Source: Spirochaetaceae bacterium (GTDB lineage: Bacteria > Spirochaetota > Spirochaetia > B11-G9). From it: a stretch of 5,612 nucleotides of DNA. Positions within the stretch are counted from its first letter, which is position 1; each line of letters opens with the position of its first letter. The position numbers and the translations under genes are program-made. Location: NCBI GenBank assembly GCA_030633365.1, contig DAOVSY010000206.1, forward strand, positions 1-5,612, read 5' to 3'. The notes under the pieces are model-generated. The model was not told the origin of the DNA and ran no database searches. It was given only the letters and a program-made list of their open reading frames with translations. Below, piece by piece: positions 5,489-5,612 of this stretch.

Positions 5489-5612
5489 ATGACAAAAATA
5501 CTTGTAGTAGATGACGAAGCTAACATCCTGAAAATGGTGAATGTTTCTCTGGAAGCTTTGGGTTTTGAGGTAACAGGAGCGCCCGATGGAATTACTGCTT
5601 TAAAAATATTTA
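5489..5612 (+). CDS. Response regulator, N-terminal part of REC domain (runs off the window)
   Basis: The 41 visible residues, MTKILVVDDEANILKMVNVS and onward to ALKIF, are the start of a receiver domain: strand 1 with acidic D8/D9 in LVVDDE, helix 1, and strand 2 followed by GAPDGITAL. The phosphoacceptor Asp and any output domain lie beyond the edge, so whether it is a CheY-like single domain or a DNA-binding or enzymatic regulator is unknown. AGGAAG at 5473-5478 with a 10-base spacer supports the ATG. Its VVDDE wording differs from the LLVEDE of the tandem family, so it is not another recent copy of that array, though it may be a signalling partner. Confidence 0.88.
   Translation, partial: MTKILVVDDEANILKMVNVSLEALGFEVTGAPDGITALKIF

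Overview
The window is AT-rich and dominated by three tandem, same-strand paralogues of a signalling family in which an N-terminal response-regulator receiver (REC) domain is followed by PAS domains and, in two of the three, a HisKA_2-type histidine kinase with its ATPase domain. The wording of the REC domains (LILMDIDLG, FLSSHTEPEIV, SYGYVVK) and of the kinases (EVHHRIKNN) is what I associate with free-living spirochaetes (Spirochaeta and relatives). That assignment is inference; archaea such as Methanobacterium carry similar PAS/HisKA_2 kinases.

Layout: (1) 3-356, plus strand: the C-terminal end of an aldo/keto reductase. (2) 368-1511, minus: a REC-PAS-PAS gene with no kinase, broken twice, by a stop at codon 2 (ATG TGA) and by a 10-bp tandem duplication that shifts frame in the first PAS. 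Removing one 10-bp unit restores a 377-codon frame. (3) 1541-3277, minus: the intact member, REC-PAS-PAS(Cys)-HisKA_2-HATPase, 578 aa. (4) 3431-4518, minus: a third member that has lost its centre. A 58-codon REC stub ends in a TGA that overlaps, as ATGA, the start codon of a 304-aa PAS-HisKA_2-HATPase kinase. (5) 4642-5259, plus: a class I SAM-dependent methyltransferase, divergent from the array. (6) 5489-5612, plus: the start of another response regulator, behind a 229-bp gap containing a potential long, structured leader.

How they work together: the intact gene should couple a phosphorylatable receiver and two sensory PAS domains to its own kinase core. No separate output domain is visible in the array. 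The other two copies look like stages of duplication, recombination and decay: the third copy's REC closely matches the REC of the broken first copy, while its kinase closely matches the kinase of the intact copy. Sigma70-like promoters can be placed in front of the second and third copies. The methyltransferase has -10 boxes so close to its ATG that its mRNA may be leaderless.

I see no tRNA, rRNA, CRISPR array, insertion sequence or convincing intrinsic terminator. The most unusual points are the exactly reconstructable frameshift, the deletion-born ATGA overlap, the ATG-TGA start and the inverted-repeat-rich leader before the last gene.
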